Of a stretch of 32,235 nucleotides of DNA, positions 31,065 to 32,235 are shown piece by piece (position 1 is the stretch's first letter; the number at the start of each line of letters is the position of its first letter). Location of the stretch: contig JAJYLB010000042.1 in assembly GCA_021788095.1 (NCBI GenBank), positions 1 to 32,235 of the forward strand, read 5' to 3'. Position numbers and translations under genes: made by a program. The notes under the pieces were generated by a model. It worked only from the letters and a program-made list of their open reading frames with translations, was not told the DNA's origin and ran no database searches. This DNA is from Acidobacteriota bacterium (lineage in GTDB: Bacteria; Acidobacteriota; Terriglobia; Acidiferrales; UBA7541).

Positions 31065-31412
31065 TTATGACCCAGGCGCATCTTGCCCCGACCCCCCCGG
31101 TAGTGACTCCGGAAGCTCTCGGTTACTGACCCAATAGTCGGCCACTTCCAGCGGCACATCCGGGAATTCACAGGACCATTGCCCCATACGCGCAAATGTC
31201 TGCTTCTCCAGGTGATGGCGGGCCCACGCGACGGCCAAATTGGCCCAAACCTCTTTCGGCCGGCGCGGCTCCCCTGCCCGAAGATAGGCCTGCTCGGGTA
31301 TTCCGACCCCCGCGACGTGAGACTTTTCCCCGTCCGACACTCGCAGGAAGTAGTACTCGAGCGTACCCCGACGCTGAGGCTTCTCCTCTAGTGGCGTGAC
31401 GTAGAAGGCCAC
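31065..31412 (-). CDS. Unknown protein, second gene of a two-gene operon
   Basis: The GTG at 31412 has AGAGGTGA upstream, overlapping the stop of the first gene 3 bp before; 115 residues. It is soluble with strands MAFYVTPLEEKP and RRGTLEYYFLRVSDG, a helix VWANLAVAWARHHLEKQTFA and a W-rich end (QWSCEFPDVPLEVADYW). No family is recognised. The tight spacing shows the two genes are made together. GC-rich codon use fits the genome. Confidence 0.55.
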   Translation of the reverse strand: MAFYVTPLEEKPQRRGTLEYYFLRVSDGEKSHVAGVGIPEQAYLRAGEPRRPKEVWANLAVAWARHHLEKQTFARMGQWSCEFPDVPLEVADYWVSNRELPESLPGGSGQDAPGS

Positions 31413-31415
31413 AAG

Positions 31416-31613
31416 TCACCTCTGCGGAGGCCCGGCCGCCCACTCCGACAGCGCGCGAGTATACCCGTCCGTTGCTTCTTTCAGCCCCTCGACCAGCGCA
31501 TCGAATTTCGACCTGTCGTGGAAGAACACCCCGGGCCTTGCGTAAGCAAGCAATTCGTCGCGTGCCGCTTCGACGGAGTGCCAAGCGGACGTTACGTCAC
31601 CGTCTGTAGCCAT
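31416..31613 (-). CDS. Small unknown protein, first gene of a two-gene operon
   Basis: The ATG at 31613 follows AGGAG 9 nt upstream; 65 residues. It appears entirely helical and acidic to neutral: AWHSVEAARDELLAYARPGV, FFHDRSKFDALVEGLKEATD, GYTRALSEWAAG. This resembles small accessory proteins that pair with a larger partner, here the gene at 31065-31412, three bases downstream. A toxin-antitoxin or immunity role is possible, but no motif supports it. Confidence 0.5.
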   Translation of the reverse strand: MATDGDVTSAWHSVEAARDELLAYARPGVFFHDRSKFDALVEGLKEATDGYTRALSEWAAGPPQR

Positions 31614-31830
31614 GGGAAGTATTCTCCTGGCGGGGGCCGCTAGGCCACGCCGTTCGCCGCTCCGCGGAACCTTATCTCGGGAGACGTTCCATTATAGCGC
31701 GGCGAGGGCGCCACCTAAGGGCCGACCCCGCCCAGCGCGGCATGCCCACTCCGGAACCGGAACGGTATCGAGCACCGGGGCCCCGCGCGCTGCCTCCGCC
31801 GGCGGGAGCCCTGTTAGGAAACGGCTCACC

Positions 31831-31983
31831 CTAGATGCCGCACGGCCCCTTGGCCCCTTCTTTCCGAGCGCCGTTGAGCACCTGCTCATTGGGAGGGCGG
31901 CCGACAAGGGACGCCGCCGAAAACATCAGCGCGTCGGCCCAGCAAACGGAGGCGTTACTGTAGTCGCCGTAGAACGTGTCCAT
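31831..31983 (-). CDS. Possible small gene, 50 residues
   Basis: From ATG 31983 to TAG 31831 the third codon position is mostly G or C and the product (MDTFYGDYSNASVCWADALM, then FSAASLVGRPPNEQV) has natural-looking composition. GGGAGGAGG lies upstream but rather far (about 20 nt). No family recognised. It could equally be chance. Confidence 0.25.
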   Translation of the reverse strand: MDTFYGDYSNASVCWADALMFSAASLVGRPPNEQVLNGARKEGAKGPCGI

Positions 31984-32109
31984 TGTGGCGACGATCTGCC
32001 CAGTCCTCCTCCCTTATACGAGTTAGAATTTCTGTGACAGCGCTCCGCGTGGCGGGAGGGAGGGGCCGAGGAGGCTGCACCGCTCCGCCGTTCGCACGGG
32101 ACAGGCTGA

Positions 32110-32235
32110 CTAGTGTCGCGTTACCGAAGAAGGTGACACACGGATGCGCTTCCTCGGGTTGGAATAAGTCCAGCGAAAGGGCTGGGCGTTGCGGTTGTAG
32201 AACCGGATGTAATTCATGATTTGGTGGGTCAGGTC
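32110..32235 (-). CDS. IS630-family transposase, C-terminal end (runs off right edge)
   Basis: The minus strand is open from the right edge to TAG at 32112-32110: DLTHQIMNYIRFYNRNAQPF, RWTYSNPRKRIRV. The pattern 'D-L-x-x-x-I-x-x-Y-I-x-x-Y-N-x-x-A-x-P-F-x-W-T-Y' is the C-terminus of IS630 DDE transposases. The catalytic part lies outside the window, so it cannot be told whether the element is complete. Terminal inverted repeats are not visible within the ~120 bp past the stop. Confidence 0.75.
   Translation of the reverse strand, partial: DLTHQIMNYIRFYNRNAQPFRWTYSNPRKRIRVSPSSVTRH

Overview
This is a GC-rich bacterial chromosome window, most likely from an Acidobacteriota (Terriglobia/Bryobacterales-like) genome. 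That placement is inferred from a large ADOP/MacB-type permease coupled to a PadR regulator, lineage-typical secreted proteins with the 'QMWVDVG' motif, and several families of GC-rich palindromic intergenic repeats. No phage structural genes, CRISPR array or rRNA are seen.

Layout. 1-4.6 kb holds a tandem cluster of exported, Ig-like or STN-like proteins, much of it decayed: one member has an in-frame TAG, one is a frameshifted chimera, and one is only a stub. 5.0-9.9 kb holds a GT-C glycosyltransferase, a convergent threonine dehydratase, an unknown 135-aa protein that ends at a 121-bp MITE, and a DUF2786-like protein. 10.0-14.1 kb is sparse: a frameshifted small antitoxin, two unknown membrane proteins with a short companion, about 1.2 kb with no gene, and tRNA-His. 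14.4-19.5 kb holds a GlsB-type membrane protein, an orphan NarL-type response regulator ending at a 200-bp inverted-repeat element, an overlapping TPR protein/ClC transporter pair, and a PilZ protein. 19.6-23 kb holds a DksA/TraR-type zinc-finger protein, a ferredoxin-hemN operon and a TauE/SafE permease. 23.1-26.2 kb is the padR-permease operon. 26.5-29.7 kb holds a cupin and the divergent tag and recQ genes. 29.8-30.9 kb holds an intact HigBA-like toxin-antitoxin pair butted against a broken DUF433/DUF5615 pair. 31-32.2 kb holds a two-gene operon of unknown function and the end of an IS630-type transposase.

How the genes work together. The clear functional units are ferredoxin plus HemN (an iron-sulfur electron carrier beside an oxygen-independent haem-synthesis radical-SAM enzyme), PadR plus the permease it probably represses, Tag plus RecQ as a divergent DNA-repair pair, and HigB/HigA. 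The most unusual features are: a palindromic repeat (TCCCGAATCCCG family, three copies) translated as part of the HemN N-terminus; two unrelated inverted-repeat elements that each supply the stop codon of the gene before them; and at least four broken genes, two of them in toxin-antitoxin loci.
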